Source: UBA6921 sp031363085
GTDB lineage: Bacteria; Pseudomonadota; Gammaproteobacteria; SG8-11
NCBI GenBank assembly: GCA_031363085.1
Contig: JANLTU010000031.1
Coordinates: forward strand, 1-13,916
DNA: 13,916 bases
Reading direction: 5' to 3'
The notes below the pieces were generated by a model that was not told the DNA's origin, made no database searches, and was given only the letters and a program-made list of their open reading frames with translations. Positions 13,302 to 13,916 of this stretch are shown here, piece after piece. A program made the translations under genes and the position numbers. Within the stretch, counting starts at the first letter, position 1. The number at the start of each line of letters is the position of its first letter.

Positions 13302-13327
13302 ATTAATATTCTTAAACATTAATATTC
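13302..13327. promoter_or_regulatory. Direct repeats upstream of the lipoprotein gene
   Basis: ATTAATATTC occurs at 13302-13311 and 13318-13327, 16 bases apart, each containing the palindrome AATATT. They start 18 bases upstream of the lipoprotein GTG, so they may be part of its promoter or an operator. No clear -35/-10 pair was fixed. Confidence 0.35.
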
Positions 13328-13551
13328 CATGACCAGCGCGCACCTTCATGCCGAGCATGTATATATGGCGCGATGCTAACACATGAAAAAAATCCTAGGC
13401 CCACAAGAACTTCTGTGGCTAAGATCAGTTTAACTAGCACCTGTCGTTACTGGATTTTTTATATTGATGCACCACGCTACTGCTTGTCGTTCAGGGGCAT
13501 AGACCCACCCTCCCAACTTCTATATGGCGCAACAACGTTCACTACTTAGTC

Positions 13552-13580
13552 TTGACGCATCAAAACCGACTCATTACCAT
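13552..13580 (+). promoter_or_regulatory. Candidate sigma-70 promoter of the tRNA-Thr gene
   Basis: TTGACG (13552-13557) and TACCAT (13575-13580) are separated by 17 bases, a good -35 and a moderate -10. The tRNA begins 69 bases after the -10 box, which allows for a processed 5' leader. Confidence 0.45.
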
Positions 13581-13649
13581 CGCTTGCCTCACTTCATGCA
13601 CGTTTCCGCGCTTGCGTTGAAAGCCTCTGCGAGCACACTACAGCCACAC

Positions 13650-13725
<76 letters not shown>

Positions 13726-13734
13726 ATCAATAAA

Positions 13735-13916
13735 ATGAGTCGCTGTTTGATTCCACTAACACGCCGCATGGTTAACTTTATCGGCGCTCTGCTGTGCGTC
13801 TGTCTGCTCACGTCACTGTCGCCCGCGCACGCCGACACGCCTGCGCCGCTGGTATTGGACCTTCCCCTGCTGGATGTTCCATTTAATACCAGCAACACCA
13901 GCGCGGGGTATACGGC
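13735..13916 (+). CDS. Exported protein, N-terminal fragment at window edge
   Basis: The frame is open from ATG 13735 to the right edge, about 60 residues. The N-terminus is a signal peptide (FIGALLCVCLLTSLSPAHA, cleavage likely after AHA near residue 33), followed by DTPAPLVLDLPLLDVPFN. An alternative ATG at 13768 (MVNFIGALL) would give a more typical signal-peptide length of 22. No strong Shine-Dalgarno precedes either ATG; the first is only nine bases after the tRNA CCA end, so the later start, or expression from the tRNA transcript, is possible. Too little remains to name a family. A periplasmic, outer-membrane or secreted product is likely. Confidence 0.65.
   Translation, partial: MSRCLIPLTRRMVNFIGALLCVCLLTSLSPAHADTPAPLVLDLPLLDVPFNTSNTSAGYT

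Larger units (their letters stand above)
13285..13649. other. 365-base intergenic region, no gene seen
   Basis: Lies between the divergent lipoprotein gene and the tRNA gene. It starts AT-rich next to the lipoprotein start (direct repeats at 13302-13327). A weak stem CCACA/TGTGG occurs near 13403-13420, the decamer TATATGGCGC appears twice (13362-13371 and 13521-13530), and a tRNA promoter candidate is at 13552-13580. No protein-like frame was found. Confidence 0.6.

Overview
The window looks like a chromosomal stretch of a Gram-negative proteobacterium, most likely a gammaproteobacterium of moderate-to-high GC. The grounds are a lipobox lipoprotein, Sec-type signal peptides, a VF530-family protein, an ECF sigma/anti-sigma pair and a REP-associated tyrosine transposase (RAYT) with its repeats. 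The species cannot be told from sequence alone.

Layout. Positions 1-1069 hold most of an IS630-family insertion sequence (minus strand) whose transposase runs off the left edge. It abuts, and appears to have entered the stop codon of, an anti-sigma gene (998-1855, minus). That gene overlaps its ECF sigma gene by one base (TAATG). A candidate ECF promoter and a 9-bp inverted repeat separate the pair from a divergent CPA1-type Na+/H+ antiporter (2549-4174, plus). Next come minus-strand genes for a VF530-family protein (4199-4429), an unrecognised 131-aa protein (4633-5028), an exported coiled-coil protein (5258-5710) and a SAM-dependent methyltransferase (5842-6657) with a strong terminator. 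The 6670-7038 gap contains a short frameshifted coding remnant, one copy of a repeat (GCAAGCCTGACCC), a palindrome and a tandem decamer. These lead into a secreted, probably right-handed beta-helix protein (7039-8241, plus).

From 8242 to 10225 the DNA is marked by repeats: a 10-bp-stem hairpin, a 16-bp palindrome, another GCAAGCCTGACCC copy, a TVP38/TMEM64-type membrane protein (8490-9155, plus), and a RAYT gene (9202-10143, minus) bracketed by 20-nt inverted copies of the same repeat. The RAYT stop codon lies inside the repeat. A textbook Rho-independent terminator (10281-10318) closes a 984-codon lipoprotein gene (10330-13284, minus). That protein has an unrecognised N-terminal region, a Pro/Thr linker encoded by 36-bp tandem repeats, and a metallophosphoesterase/5'-nucleotidase module with non-canonical active-site residues. 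A tRNA-Thr(CGT) gene (13650-13725) and the start of an exported protein (13735 to the right edge) finish the window.

Functionally this is an ordinary envelope/stress-flavoured region (ECF regulation, ion exchange, exported proteins) that has been decorated by mobile elements. I did not find a convincing new multi-gene system. The most interesting items are the IS630-anti-sigma junction, the RAYT repeat network, the unusual nucleotidase-like lipoprotein and the frameshifted remnant near 6.85 kb.
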